DNA of 64,000 nucleotides from Streptomyces sp. Root1304 (lineage in GTDB: Bacteria; Actinomycetota; Actinomycetes; Streptomycetales; Streptomycetaceae), in contig NZ_LMEP01000012.1 of NCBI RefSeq assembly GCF_001426405.1, forward strand, positions 1,068,707 through 1,132,706, given 5' to 3'. The position numbers and the translations under genes were made by a program. Every line of letters starts with the position of its first letter. Positions within the stretch are counted from its first letter, which is position 1. This document shows positions 23,244-32,549 of the stretch, piece by piece. The notes beneath the pieces were generated by a model that saw only the letters and a list, made by a program, of their open reading frames with translations, was not told the DNA's origin and did not search any database.

Positions 23244-24229
23244 TGGCCCGCGTCACGGTCTTCACCCTCGGAGGGACGATCTCCGCCCGCGGCGGCGACG
23301 CGGCCCGGATGAGCGGCCAGGAGGTCCTCGCCGAGCTCGGCGGCGACCTCGACGTGGTCCTGAAGGACTTCCGCCGCGTCCCCAGCTCCTCCCTCACCCA
23401 CGAGGACCTCGCCGCCCTCGCCGCCGAGGTGCGCGCCACCGTCGCCGAGGGCTCCGGCGTGGTCGTCGTCCAGGGCACCGACACCCTGGAGGAGACCGCC
23501 TTCGTCCTCGACCTGCTCTGCACCACCGAGCAGCCGATCGCCGTCACCGGCGCCATGCGCCGCCCCGACCTGCCGGGCGCCGACGGCCCCGCCAACCTGG
23601 CCGCCGCGCTCGCCGTCGCGGCCGACCCCGCCTGCCGCGGCCTCGGCGTCCTCGTCGTCCTCGCCGACGAGATCCACGCCGCCCGGTTCGCCCGCAAGAC
23701 CCACACGACCTCCGTCGCCACCTTCGCCTCGCCCGGCACCGGGCCCATCGGCTCCGTCGTCGAGGGGGAGCCCCGCGTCCTGCTCCGCCCCGCCGTCCCG
23801 CCCACCCTCTGCCGGCTGAAGCTCGACCCCGAGGTGCGGGTGGCCCTGGTGACCCTCTCCCAGGGCGACCGCGGCGAACTCCTCGAAGCCGTCGACCACC
23901 GCTTCCAGGGCCTCGTCGTCGCCGCCTTCGGCGCCGGACACGTCCCCACCTGGCTGGTCGAACCCCTCGAAGAGCTCGCCCACCGCATCCCGGTCGTCCT
24001 GGCCTCCCGCACCGGCGGCGGCGCGACCCTCTCGCACACCTACCGCGGCCCCGGCTCCGAGTACGACCTGCTGCACCGCGGCCTCGTCCCGGCCGGCCCG
24101 CTCGACCCCGCCAAGGCCCGGATCCTGCTCCACACCCTGCTCTCCAGCGGCGCGGCCGGCCCGGCCGGCTACGACCGCCCCCGGATCGCCGCCGCGTTCG
24201 CCCACCTGAACGGCTCCGGACTCGCCTGA
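23243..24229 (+). CDS. L-asparaginase (type II-like fold)
   Basis: A 328-residue asparaginase/glutaminase. TLGGTIS near the N-terminus places the nucleophilic threonine at position 12, and VVVVQGTDTLEETAF (73-87) holds the second catalytic Thr79-Asp80 pair. TGAMRRPDLPGADGPANL follows, another hallmark. The C-terminal domain has VVLASRTGGGA. No signal peptide, so probably cytoplasmic. It hydrolyses asparagine to aspartate and ammonia. Its ATG overlaps the chorismate mutase stop. Confidence 0.92.
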   Translation: MARVTVFTLGGTISARGGDAARMSGQEVLAELGGDLDVVLKDFRRVPSSSLTHEDLAALAAEVRATVAEGSGVVVVQGTDTLEETAFVLDLLCTTEQPIAVTGAMRRPDLPGADGPANLAAALAVAADPACRGLGVLVVLADEIHAARFARKTHTTSVATFASPGTGPIGSVVEGEPRVLLRPAVPPTLCRLKLDPEVRVALVTLSQGDRGELLEAVDHRFQGLVVAAFGAGHVPTWLVEPLEELAHRIPVVLASRTGGGATLSHTYRGPGSEYDLLHRGLVPAGPLDPAKARILLHTLLSSGAAGPAGYDRPRIAAAFAHLNGSGLA

Positions 24230-24284
24230 GCGGAATGCCCGACCACCCCTGCCCGTCGCCGCGAGCATCGGGCAGCATAGGGCC

Positions 24285-26771
24285 ATGTCCGTACTGACGC
24301 GCGACGAAGCGCAGACCCGTGCCCAGCTCCTCGACGTCCACCACTACCGCGTGGACCTCGACCTCACCACCGGCGACGAGACCTTCCACTCACGGAGCCT
24401 CATCCGCTTCACGGCCCGCGCCGCGGGGGACACCTTCGTCGAACTCAAGCCCGAGACGCTGCACTCCGCCCTCCTCGACGGCGCGCCCCTCGACATCACC
24501 GCCCTCGACGGCAACCGCCTGCCGCTGAGCCTCACCGAGGGCGAGCACACCCTGCGCATCAGCACCACCATGCGGTACTCCCGCACCGGCGAGGGCATGC
24601 ACCGCTTCAAGGACCCGACGGACGGCGAGTCGTACGTCTACACCCAGCTCTTCATGGAGGACGTCCAGCGCGTCTTCGCCGCCTTCGACCAGCCCGACCT
24701 GAAGGCCGTCTTCGAGCTGTCCGTCAGGGCGCCCGAGGGCTGGACCGTCCTCTCCAACGGCATCACCGAGCAGCAGCCCGACGGCCGCTGGCAGGCCGCC
24801 CCCACCCCGCTGCTCTCCACCTACTTCGTCTGCGTCGCCGCCGGCCCCTGGCACTCGGTCCGCACCGAGCACGCCGGGCTCCCCTTCGGCATCCACTGCC
24901 GCCGCTCGCTCGCCGCGCACCTCGACACCGACGCCGACGAGATCCTCGCCGTCACCAAGGCCTGCTACGACCGCTACCACGAGAAGTTCGACGAGCCGTA
25001 CCCCTTCGACTCGTACGACCAGGCCTTCGTCCCCGAGTTCAACGCGGGCGCCATGGAGAACCCCGGCCTCGTCACCTTCCGCGACGAGTTCGTCTTCCGC
25101 TCCGCCGTCACCGTCACCGAGCGCCAGAGCCGCGCCATGGTCATCGCCCACGAGATGGCCCACATGTGGTTCGGCGACCTCGTCACCCTGCGCTGGTGGG
25201 ACGACATCTGGCTGAACGAGTCCTTCGCCGAGTACATGGGCTTCCAGACCGTCAACGAGGCCTGCGCCGACCTCTTCCCCGACACCTGGGTCGACTTCGG
25301 CGTCACCCGGAAGGCCTGGGGCTACGAGGCCGACCAGCGGCCCTCCACCCACCCCGTCGCCCCCGACCCGGAGTCCGTCCCCGACACCGCCTCCGCGCTC
25401 CTCAACTTCGACGGCATCTCCTACGCCAAGGGCGCCTCCGCCCTCCGCCAGCTCGTCACCTGGCTCGGCGAGAAGGACTTCCTCGCCGGCATCAACATCC
25501 ACTTCAAGCGCCACAAGTTCGGCAACGCCACCCTCGCCGACTTCATCGACAACCTCGCCGCCGCCACCGACCGCGACGTCCACGCCTGGGCCGAGCAGTG
25601 GCTGCGCACCACCGGCGTCGACGTCCTCACCCCCCGCCTCGAAGGCGAGGGCAACCAGTGGCGGCTGCACGTCGACCGCGACGGCAGCCGCCCGCACCGC
25701 ATCCAGGCGGGCGTCTACGACCGGCAGCCCGACGGCGCGCTCACCCTGCGCGAGCGCCGCGAGCTCGACGTCCTGCAGGAGGCGCCCGCCGAACTGACCG
25801 GCCCGCGCCCCGCGCTCGTCGTCCTCAACGACGGCGACCTCACCTACACCAAGCTCCGCTTCGACGAGGTCTCCGAGGAGTCCGCCCTGCGCGGCCTCTC
25901 CCGCGTCCCCGACGCCCTCACCCGCGCCGTGATCTGGAACAGCCTGCGCGACATGGTCCGCGACGGGCAGCTGGAACCCGTCGCCTACCTGGAGACCGCG
26001 CGGGCACACCTCGTCGAGGAGACCGAACTCGCCCTCGTCCAGGGCGTCCTGGCCTTCGCCCGCAACCAGATCGCCGACCGGTACGTCACCGAGGCCGAGC
26101 GTCCGGCCGCCCTCGCCACCATCGGCGAGATCGCCCGCGCGCTGCTCCGCCGCACCGAGGACGGCGAGGAGCCCGGACTGCGCCTCACCGCCGTCCGCGC
26201 CTGCGTCGACAGCGCCACCACCCCCGACAAGATCGCCTCCTGGCTCGACGAGGACACCGTCCACGGCGGCCCGGAACTCGACCCCGAGCTGCGCTGGCGC
26301 ATCCTCGCCCGGCTCGCCGTCCTCGGCGCCACCGACGAGACCGTGATCGCCGCGGAACTCGAACGGGACCCGAGCGCCACCGGCCAGGAGGGCGCGGCCC
26401 GCTGCCGGGCCTCGCTGCCCGCGGCGGATGCCAAGGAGGCGGCCTGGTCGGCCATGTTCGACACGGACGACCTGTCCAACTACCTGTTCACCGCCACCGC
26501 CCTGGGCTTCTGGCAGCCCGAACAGGCGGAGCTGGTACGCGGATACGTGCCGCGCTTCTACCCGGCGGCCGTCGCCCTGGCCGACCGCCGGGGCCCGGCG
26601 ATCGCCGAGGCGGCGGGGCGCTACGCGTTCCCGTCGTACGCCATCGACGCGGAGTCCCTGGCACTGGGCGAGTCCCACCTCGCGAACGACCCGATGATCC
26701 CGGCCCTCCACCGCAAACTGGCCGACCAGCTGGACGACCTCCGCCGCGCACTGAAGGCCCGCGAGGCGTAA
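24285..26771 (+). CDS. pepN: Aminopeptidase N (M1 metallopeptidase)
   Basis: An 828-residue M1 family zinc aminopeptidase of the usual actinobacterial length. The exopeptidase motif GAMEN is at 255-259. The zinc site is His289, Glu290 and His293 in HEMAH, with Glu312 in NES as third ligand. The downstream ERAP1-like helical domain fills residues 450-828. It trims N-terminal residues from cytoplasmic peptides. There is no ribosome site. CAGCAT sits 6 nt before the ATG, the leaderless pattern seen repeatedly here. It is followed by 165 bp of C-rich sequence without a visible gene. Confidence 0.94.
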   Translation: MSVLTRDEAQTRAQLLDVHHYRVDLDLTTGDETFHSRSLIRFTARAAGDTFVELKPETLHSALLDGAPLDITALDGNRLPLSLTEGEHTLRISTTMRYSRTGEGMHRFKDPTDGESYVYTQLFMEDVQRVFAAFDQPDLKAVFELSVRAPEGWTVLSNGITEQQPDGRWQAAPTPLLSTYFVCVAAGPWHSVRTEHAGLPFGIHCRRSLAAHLDTDADEILAVTKACYDRYHEKFDEPYPFDSYDQAFVPEFNAGAMENPGLVTFRDEFVFRSAVTVTERQSRAMVIAHEMAHMWFGDLVTLRWWDDIWLNESFAEYMGFQTVNEACADLFPDTWVDFGVTRKAWGYEADQRPSTHPVAPDPESVPDTASALLNFDGISYAKGASALRQLVTWLGEKDFLAGINIHFKRHKFGNATLADFIDNLAAATDRDVHAWAEQWLRTTGVDVLTPRLEGEGNQWRLHVDRDGSRPHRIQAGVYDRQPDGALTLRERRELDVLQEAPAELTGPRPALVVLNDGDLTYTKLRFDEVSEESALRGLSRVPDALTRAVIWNSLRDMVRDGQLEPVAYLETARAHLVEETELALVQGVLAFARNQIADRYVTEAERPAALATIGEIARALLRRTEDGEEPGLRLTAVRACVDSATTPDKIASWLDEDTVHGGPELDPELRWRILARLAVLGATDETVIAAELERDPSATGQEGAARCRASLPAADAKEAAWSAMFDTDDLSNYLFTATALGFWQPEQAELVRGYVPRFYPAAVALADRRGPAIAEAAGRYAFPSYAIDAESLALGESHLANDPMIPALHRKLADQLDDLRRALKAREA

Positions 26772-26936
26772 CCGAGTGGGCGGGAGCCGCGCCCCACGGC
26801 CGGCTCCCACCCACCCGGCGGGTGCCGTCAACGGCCCGGCGGCGGGGACGCGCCCCCCCGCCCCCCGTCCCCCGTTCGGGTCACAACACCCGCACTCCAC
26901 GGACAAACCCCGACAACCCCCGGCACCCTGGCGTCC

Positions 26937-28328
26937 ATGCGCGCCGCACCCCCACCCCTCGCCGGAGGCGCCCCCGGCGCCGAGGCACTTCGACCCCTTC
27001 TGGACACCGTTCTCGACGCCCTCCGGGAAGGCGCGCGGAACAGGGGCGGGCCCCTCCCGGCCGGCGGCCCGGAGGCGGCCGGACGGCGCGTGCGCGAGGC
27101 CCTCGGGGAGCCGCTCCCCGCGACGGGCCGGGGCGCCGACGAAGCGCTCCGCACCCTCGTCCACGCCCTGGCGGAAGGCGCCGCCGACCCCGCCCACCCC
27201 CTCTGCGCCGCCCACCTCCACACCCCGCCCCTCGCGCTCGCCGCCGCCGCCGACCTGGCGGCCTCCGCGCTGAACCCGTCCATGGACTCCTGGGACCAGG
27301 CGCCCGCCGCCTCCGCCCTGGAAGCCCTGGTCACGGCCGCCCTCGCCGCCGAGGTCTTCCCCGCCGCCGGCCGGCCCGACGCCCTCGTCACGACCGGCGG
27401 CACCGAGTCCAACCAACTGGCCCTGCTCCTGGCCAGGGAGCGCCACGGCCCCGCCCTCCGTACCGTCGTCGGAGCCAACGCCCACCACTCCTTCCACCGC
27501 GCCGCCTGGCTCCTCGGCCTGCCCGAGCCCGTCGTCGTGCCCACCCCCCGGGGGACGCTCGACCCGGCCGCCCTCGACACGGCGCTGGCCGCCCTCACCG
27601 GCCCGGGAGGCCCCGTCCTCGTCGCCGCCACCGCCGGCACCACCGACGAGGGTCTGATCGACCCGCTCCCGGACCTCGCCGAACTCTGCGAGGCCCGGCA
27701 CGCCGAGTTCCACGTCGACGCGGCCTACGGCGGCCCCGCCCTCTTCAGCCGTACCCACCGGCACCTCCTGACGGGCCTCGACCGCGCCCGTACCGTCACC
27801 GTCGACCTGCACAAACTCGGCTGGCAGCCGGCCGCCGCCGGACTCCTCGCCGTACGCGACGCCGACGACCTCGCCGCGCTCGGGCACACCGCCGCCTACC
27901 TCAACGCCGACGACGACACCGAGGCCGGCCTGCCCGACCTGCTCGGCCGCTCCCTGCGCACCACCCGCCGCCCCGACGTCCTCAAGACCGCCGTGACCCT
28001 CCGCGCCCTCGGCCGCGACGGGCTCGGCGCCCTCGTCGACGCCTGCGTCGCCCTGGCCAGGGACCTCGCCGACCTGGTGGAGAAGGCGCCGGGGCTCGAC
28101 CTGCGGGCCCGCCCGACGCTCACCACCGTGCTGTTCCGGCCGGCCGGTGCCGAGGACACGGCCGTGGCCGCGATCCGCCGCACCCTCCTCGCCGAGGGCC
28201 GCGCCGTCCTCGGCCGCGCCGAGGCGGACGGCCGGCTCTGGCTCAAGGCCACCCTGCTCAACCCCCATGCCACCCCCGGCGACCTGGCTCAGCTCATCAC
28301 CCTCGTGGAAGGCAGCGCGCACCGATGA
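26937..28328 (+). CDS. PLP-dependent decarboxylase, DesA-like (lysine decarboxylase)
   Basis: A 463-residue group II PLP decarboxylase. It has LNPSMDSWDQAP, VTTGGTESNQLAL, GANAHHSFHRAAW, the PLP-aspartate in FHVDAAYGG, and the PLP lysine Lys293 after His292 in VDLHKLGWQP. The sequence resembles DesA, which makes cadaverine from lysine for desferrioxamine siderophores. The stop overlaps the next gene as ATGA, and that gene is DesB-like. However desC and desD do not follow, and no TTAGGTTAGGCT-type iron box is visible upstream. No ribosome site is seen. CACCCT lies 7 nt before the ATG. Product use is therefore uncertain. Confidence 0.85.
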   Translation: MRAAPPPLAGGAPGAEALRPLLDTVLDALREGARNRGGPLPAGGPEAAGRRVREALGEPLPATGRGADEALRTLVHALAEGAADPAHPLCAAHLHTPPLALAAAADLAASALNPSMDSWDQAPAASALEALVTAALAAEVFPAAGRPDALVTTGGTESNQLALLLARERHGPALRTVVGANAHHSFHRAAWLLGLPEPVVVPTPRGTLDPAALDTALAALTGPGGPVLVAATAGTTDEGLIDPLPDLAELCEARHAEFHVDAAYGGPALFSRTHRHLLTGLDRARTVTVDLHKLGWQPAAAGLLAVRDADDLAALGHTAAYLNADDDTEAGLPDLLGRSLRTTRRPDVLKTAVTLRALGRDGLGALVDACVALARDLADLVEKAPGLDLRARPTLTTVLFRPAGAEDTAVAAIRRTLLAEGRAVLGRAEADGRLWLKATLLNPHATPGDLAQLITLVEGSAHR

Positions 28329-29740
28329 CCGGCAGCACCCCCAAGGACGACCTCGACCGCCCCCACGATCTGGTGGGCGTCGGCATCGGCCCCTTCAACC
28401 TCTCGCTCGCGGCCCTCGCGCACGGCGTCCCCGGCGGTCTCGCCGCCACCTTCTACGAGCAGAAGCCGGCCTTCACCTGGCACCCGGGGCTCCTCATCGA
28501 GGGCGCCACCCTCCAGGTCCCCTTCCTCGCCGACCTGGTCACCCTGGCCGACCCCGCCAGCCCGTGGACCTTCCTCAACTACCTGAAGAGCCGCGAGCGC
28601 CTCTTCCCCTTCTACTTCGCCGAGAAGTTCCACATCCAGCGCGCCGAGTACGACGCCTACTGCCGCTGGGTCAGCGAGCGGCTGCCCGGACTGCACTTCG
28701 GCCACCAGGTCGACTCGGTCCGCTGGAACCCCGAACGGCGCCTGTTCGAGGTCGACTTCACCCAGATCGACCCGGCCGGCGAGGCCGAGGCCCTGGGCCG
28801 CGCCTACACCCGGAACATCGTCCTCGGCGTCGGCACCGAGCCGTACGTCCCCGAGCCGCTCAGGCCGCTCGCCGAGGCCCCCGGCGTCCCGGTGATCCAC
28901 TCCGCCGACTACCTCGCCCACCGCGAGTCCCTGCTGCGCGCCGGGCACGTCACCGTCATCGGCTCCGGCCAGTCCGGCGCCGAGATCTTCCTCGACCTGC
29001 TCAGGGCCCGCCCCGCCGGAGCCGAACGCATCCACTGGCTGGCCCGCACCGAGGCCTTCGCCCCGATGGAGTACTCCAAGCTGGGCCTGGAGCACTTCAC
29101 CCCCGACTACACCCGCTACTTCCACGCCCTGCCCGAGCCGGTACGCGCCGAACTCATGCCCCGCCAGTGGCAGCTGCACAAGGGCATCGACGCCGAGACG
29201 ATCGCGGCCGTCCACGACGAGCTGTACCGCCGCACCCTGCACGGAGGCTGGCCGGACGCCGTCCTCACCCCCGGCGTCCGGGTCCGCACGGCGGGCCGCG
29301 TCGCCACCACCCGGATCGAACTGCACCTGGAGCACCTCCAGCAGGGCAGCCGCTCGCGGCTCACCACCGACGCCGTCGTCCTCGCGACCGGCTACCGGGA
29401 GCGGCCGGTGGACCGGATGCTGGCCGGGCTCGACCCGTACCTGCGGCACGACTCGGCGGGGCGCGCCCGGATCGACGAGCAGTACCGGCTGGTCCTCGAC
29501 CCCTCCGTCACCGGCTCGGTGTACGTCCAGAACGCCGAGCGGCACACCCACGGCGTCGGCGCCCCCGACCTCGGCCTCGCGGCCTGGCGCAGCGCGACCA
29601 TCCTCAACGCGGTCACCGGCAAGGAGCCGTACCCGCTGCCGCGCCGCACCGCCTTCACCAGCTTCGGCCTGGAGACGCGAGAGGCGCCGGCCATCCCGTC
29701 CCAGGACAGGAAGCTGACGCCTCTCACACAGATCGTCTAG
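28325..29740 (+). CDS. Lysine/cadaverine N-monooxygenase, DesB-like
   Basis: A 471-residue flavin N-hydroxylating monooxygenase of the SidA/IucD/PvdA family. The FAD motif GVGIGPFNLSLAAL is at about 18-31 and the NADPH motif VIGSGQSGAEIFLDLL sits mid-protein. LATGYRERP is the substrate-binding signature. Long segments (LLIEGATLQVPFLADLVTLAD, YSKLGLEHFTPDYTRYFH) agree with DesB of Streptomyces as I recall it, which hydroxylates cadaverine. It is translationally coupled to the decarboxylase. The next gene is a convergent nucleotidase, so the siderophore acyltransferase and synthetase are missing here. A weak CTAGG/GGCCTAG hairpin lies at the shared end. Confidence 0.88.
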   Translation: MTGSTPKDDLDRPHDLVGVGIGPFNLSLAALAHGVPGGLAATFYEQKPAFTWHPGLLIEGATLQVPFLADLVTLADPASPWTFLNYLKSRERLFPFYFAEKFHIQRAEYDAYCRWVSERLPGLHFGHQVDSVRWNPERRLFEVDFTQIDPAGEAEALGRAYTRNIVLGVGTEPYVPEPLRPLAEAPGVPVIHSADYLAHRESLLRAGHVTVIGSGQSGAEIFLDLLRARPAGAERIHWLARTEAFAPMEYSKLGLEHFTPDYTRYFHALPEPVRAELMPRQWQLHKGIDAETIAAVHDELYRRTLHGGWPDAVLTPGVRVRTAGRVATTRIELHLEHLQQGSRSRLTTDAVVLATGYRERPVDRMLAGLDPYLRHDSAGRARIDEQYRLVLDPSVTGSVYVQNAERHTHGVGAPDLGLAAWRSATILNAVTGKEPYPLPRRTAFTSFGLETREAPAIPSQDRKLTPLTQIV

Positions 29741-29761
29741 GGCCTGCGGACCCCGGGGGGC

Positions 29762-31561
29762 CTAGAACACCGGCACGCCGTCCCGGGTCAGCTTCCAGTC
29801 CACCGAGGCGAAGGTGCCCGGGTCGACGGTCCCCTTGGCCTTCACCCACTGGATGATGGTGTTGCGGATCTCGTCCGAGTTCGCCCACAGCTGCTGGGCG
29901 CCGGCGACGTGCGGGAACGCGCCGCCGCCGCTCGCCCGGTAGTTGTTCACCGCGAGGACGAACTTCGCCGCCGGGTCGAGCGGCTTGCCCTCGAAGGACA
30001 GGCCGACGATCCGCTGCCCGACCGGCTTGGCGATGTCGATGTCGTACGTCAGACCGGACACGGCGTCGTAGTTGTAGTCCGGCGTGTTGTCCGCGTTGGT
30101 CAGCTTCGCGGTGTCGACGGGCGCGCCCGCCGGGGTCTGGACGTAGTACTTCGCCGAGTACTCCAGGTAGTCCTTCAGCTGGGCGCCCGTCAGCAGCCGG
30201 GCTTCCATCGTGTTCTCGAAGGGGTAGAGACCGGCGGCGTCCTTGATGGTGATCTCGCCGGCGGGGATGCGGGCGGTGCGGGAGAAGCAGGAGGCCTGCG
30301 AGAGCACCGGCAGGGCCGCGTGGGCACCGCCCGCGAGGGCCGCCTTCACCGTCTCGGCCTGGACGACGTTGATCAGGTCGATGATCGGCTCGTCCTTCCA
30401 CGGCGCGTCGGCCGTGGTGATGGCCGCCGTGGAGGTGCCGATGACCTGGTTGACGTACGCGACGACCTTCTTGTGCTCGTCCGCGAGCAGCCCGGTGATC
30501 TCCGGGTCCTCCGCCACCGTGTTGGAGTTGAGGACCTGCGCGCCGACCTTCTCGACGACCCAGCGGCCCTTCTCCCACACCAGGTCGAAGTCGAAGAGGG
30601 TGAGGCGCTGGCCCCACTTGAGCGGCTCGGACAGGACGACGTCCTTGCCGGTCTCCTTGTTCGTCACCCGGTACTCGGGGATCTCGCTGTGCGCGTGGCC
30701 GACGAGGATCGCGTCGATGCCCGGCACCTGCTCGGCGACGAGCCCGGCCGCGTTCTCGATGTACGGGAGCTGGTCACCGTACGAGGAGGTGCCGCTGGAG
30801 CCGGAGTGCGCCGAGACGACGACCACGTCGGCGCCCATCGAGCGGAGCTTCGGCACCCACTTCGCGGCCTGCTCCTCAAGACCGGGGAAGACCATCCTGC
30901 CGCTGACGTTCGCCTTGTCCCAGATGGCGATGCCGGGGTTGGTCAGGCCGAGCACCGCGACCTTGACGTCCTTGCCGTGCGGGGTGCGCAGGCGGTGCAT
31001 GCTGTACGGGGCGAAGGCCGGTCGCAGGGTCTTGGCGTCGAGCGCGTTGGCGCCGAGCAGCGGGAAGTCGCACTGCTCCTCGAACTTCCGCAGCACCGGG
31101 ATGCCGTAGTTGAACTCGTGGTTGCCGAGCGCGGCGGCGTCGTAGCCGATGGCGTTCATGGCCTGGGCCATCGGGTGGACCGGGCCGCGGCGGGCGGTGA
31201 TCGGGTCGACCTTGGCGTAGTAGTAGGACAGCTGGGTGCCCTGGATGGTGTCGCCGGCGTCGATGAGCAGGGTGTTGCGGCGGCCCTTCGCCGCGCGGAC
31301 CTGGTCGACGAGGGTGGAGATCTTGGCGAGGCCGACGTCGTTGTGGGCCTTGTCGTCGAATTCCTTGTCCGTGAAGTAGTCCCAGTTGAAGACGTTGCCG
31401 TGCAGGTCGGTCGTGCCCATCACGGTGAAGGAGTACCGCTTCTGCGGACGCGGGCGGCCGGGGCCGTGGGCCTCGGCGGGAACGGCGACGGCTCCGGTGA
31501 CGGCCACTCCGGCCCCGGCGGCGGCGGTGCGCTCCAGGAACGTCCTGCGGTTCAGCGGCAT
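29762..31561 (-). CDS. Tat-exported bifunctional 5'-nucleotidase/2',3'-cyclic phosphodiesterase
   Basis: A 599-residue secreted metallophosphoesterase. The N-terminal NRRTFLER with a hydrophobic core and AEA is a twin-arginine signal. Metal-binding motifs follow in order: TDLHGN, DAGDTIQG, GNHEFNYG, SAHSG and GHAHSEIP. The C-terminal 5'-nucleotidase domain begins near NVVQAETVKAAL and includes LYPFENTMEARLLTGAQLKDYLE and NNYRASGGG. It hydrolyses extracellular nucleotides to release phosphate. ATG 31561 is supported by AAGGGGAG. Further-upstream codons would bury the signal. Confidence 0.93.
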   Translation of the reverse strand: MPLNRRTFLERTAAAGAGVAVTGAVAVPAEAHGPGRPRPQKRYSFTVMGTTDLHGNVFNWDYFTDKEFDDKAHNDVGLAKISTLVDQVRAAKGRRNTLLIDAGDTIQGTQLSYYYAKVDPITARRGPVHPMAQAMNAIGYDAAALGNHEFNYGIPVLRKFEEQCDFPLLGANALDAKTLRPAFAPYSMHRLRTPHGKDVKVAVLGLTNPGIAIWDKANVSGRMVFPGLEEQAAKWVPKLRSMGADVVVVSAHSGSSGTSSYGDQLPYIENAAGLVAEQVPGIDAILVGHAHSEIPEYRVTNKETGKDVVLSEPLKWGQRLTLFDFDLVWEKGRWVVEKVGAQVLNSNTVAEDPEITGLLADEHKKVVAYVNQVIGTSTAAITTADAPWKDEPIIDLINVVQAETVKAALAGGAHAALPVLSQASCFSRTARIPAGEITIKDAAGLYPFENTMEARLLTGAQLKDYLEYSAKYYVQTPAGAPVDTAKLTNADNTPDYNYDAVSGLTYDIDIAKPVGQRIVGLSFEGKPLDPAAKFVLAVNNYRASGGGAFPHVAGAQQLWANSDEIRNTIIQWVKAKGTVDPGTFASVDWKLTRDGVPVF

Positions 31562-31719
31562 GTTCTTTTCTCCCCTTGGTTCAGTGACATCGGCGCCGAC
31601 TGCGGCACACAACGCGCGTAGATTCTGGCTCAGGAGTCACGTCGGCAACAGACCTTTCGGGTTACGGAGTGGGAAAGTGTTCGGTGACACCGCCGACGCC
31701 GTACGTGGAGGAGCCCGCC

Positions 31720-32403
31720 GTGACGCAGGAACACCCGACCCCCGAGGCGCCCCAGGTGACGGTCCGTGGGGAGGGCCGTCTGGAGGTCGATCCCGAGCTG
31801 GCCCAGGTCTGGGTGACGGTCGCGTCCCGGGGGACGGACCGGGCGGCGGCGCTCGCCGATCTGACCCGGCGCAACGCCCGGGTGCTCGATCTGCTCAAGG
31901 CGCAGGGCACACCGGTGGAGAAGGTGGAGACGGGCAGCGTCTCGATCGCCCCGGACCTCGGCAGGCGGGGGCGCGGCGAACGGGTGCAGAGCTATCGGGG
32001 CCGGGTCGCGGTGAAGGCCGAGCTGACCGACTTCACGGTGTTGGGGGAGCTGGTGACGCGGCTCGCCGATCTGGAGATGACGAGCGTGGAGGGCCCGTGG
32101 TGGGCGCTGCGGCCGGACTCCCCGGCGTACGCGGAGGCGCGCCGGCTCGCGGTGACGGAGGCGGTCCAGCGGGCGCGGGCGTACGCGGAGGCGCTCGGCA
32201 CCTCGCTCGCCTCACTCCTCGAACTGTCGGACGCCGGAGCCGACCGGGGCCTCATGCCGAGGGACCGGGGGTACGGCGCGGGGCCGGTGGCCTTCGCGGC
32301 GGAGGCGGCCGGCGGGGCCCCGGCGCTCGACCTGGAACCGCAGCGGCAGACGGTCACGGCGGAGGTCGTGGCACGGTTCACGATGCGGCCGCCCGCACTC
32401 TGA
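31720..32403 (+). CDS. SIMPL-domain (DUF541) protein
   Basis: A 227-residue SIMPL/DUF541 protein. The N-terminal VTVRGEGRLEVDPELAQVWVTVASRG and the middle VLDLLKAQGTPVEKVETGSVSIAPD are typical, and the C-terminal AEVVARFTM closes the domain. GTG 31720 is preferred for the GGAGGAG site 7 nt upstream. No signal peptide is seen, unlike many Gram-negative members. The family (including BP26 and YggE) is associated with oxidative-stress protection and oligomeric ring assembly, but the molecular function is unsettled. It is divergent from the nucleotidase gene. Confidence 0.85.
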   Translation: MTQEHPTPEAPQVTVRGEGRLEVDPELAQVWVTVASRGTDRAAALADLTRRNARVLDLLKAQGTPVEKVETGSVSIAPDLGRRGRGERVQSYRGRVAVKAELTDFTVLGELVTRLADLEMTSVEGPWWALRPDSPAYAEARRLAVTEAVQRARAYAEALGTSLASLLELSDAGADRGLMPRDRGYGAGPVAFAAEAAGGAPALDLEPQRQTVTAEVVARFTMRPPAL

Positions 32404-32469
32404 GACAGGGGGTGCGGGGGCGCGGAAATCGCTCATCGGAGCACCCCGGCGCACAGATTCAAGACTTGT

Positions 32470-32496
32470 CAACAGCCTTTCACGGAAAGGTTGTTG
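32470..32496. promoter_or_regulatory. Inverted repeat upstream of pyk
   Basis: The arms CAACAGCCTTTC and GAAAGGTTGTTG are complementary except for one pair, around a 3-nt spacer. The element lies 42 nt before the candidate pyk -10 and 54 nt before the start. It looks like a dimeric-regulator operator. The regulator is unknown. Confidence 0.6.
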
Positions 32497-32537
32497 AGTA
32501 GTCATGTCTCGCCAACTCGCTACTGGCGGGTAAGGCC

Positions 32538-32543
32538 TAGGGT
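32538..32543 (+). promoter_or_regulatory. -10 element of leaderless pyk promoter
   Basis: TAGGGT-CGACCC-ATG places a good -10 hexamer exactly 6 nt before the pyk start. No ribosome site separates them. No clear -35 is visible 17-18 bp further upstream. Confidence 0.5.
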
Positions 32544-32549
32544 CGACCC

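Noticed and set aside
24390..28322. Very long open frame on the minus strand across pepN and the desA-like gene (over 1300 codons)
   Set aside because: It is a compositional shadow: high GC removes stop codons opposite real genes, the peptide is Gly/Glu/Val low-complexity, and it matches no fold, while both plus-strand genes carry full catalytic motifs.
26937..31561. Desferrioxamine biosynthetic cluster
   Set aside because: Only DesA- and DesB-like genes are present. The following gene is a nucleotidase in the opposite orientation, and no siderophore synthetase, acyltransferase, transporter or iron box is seen.
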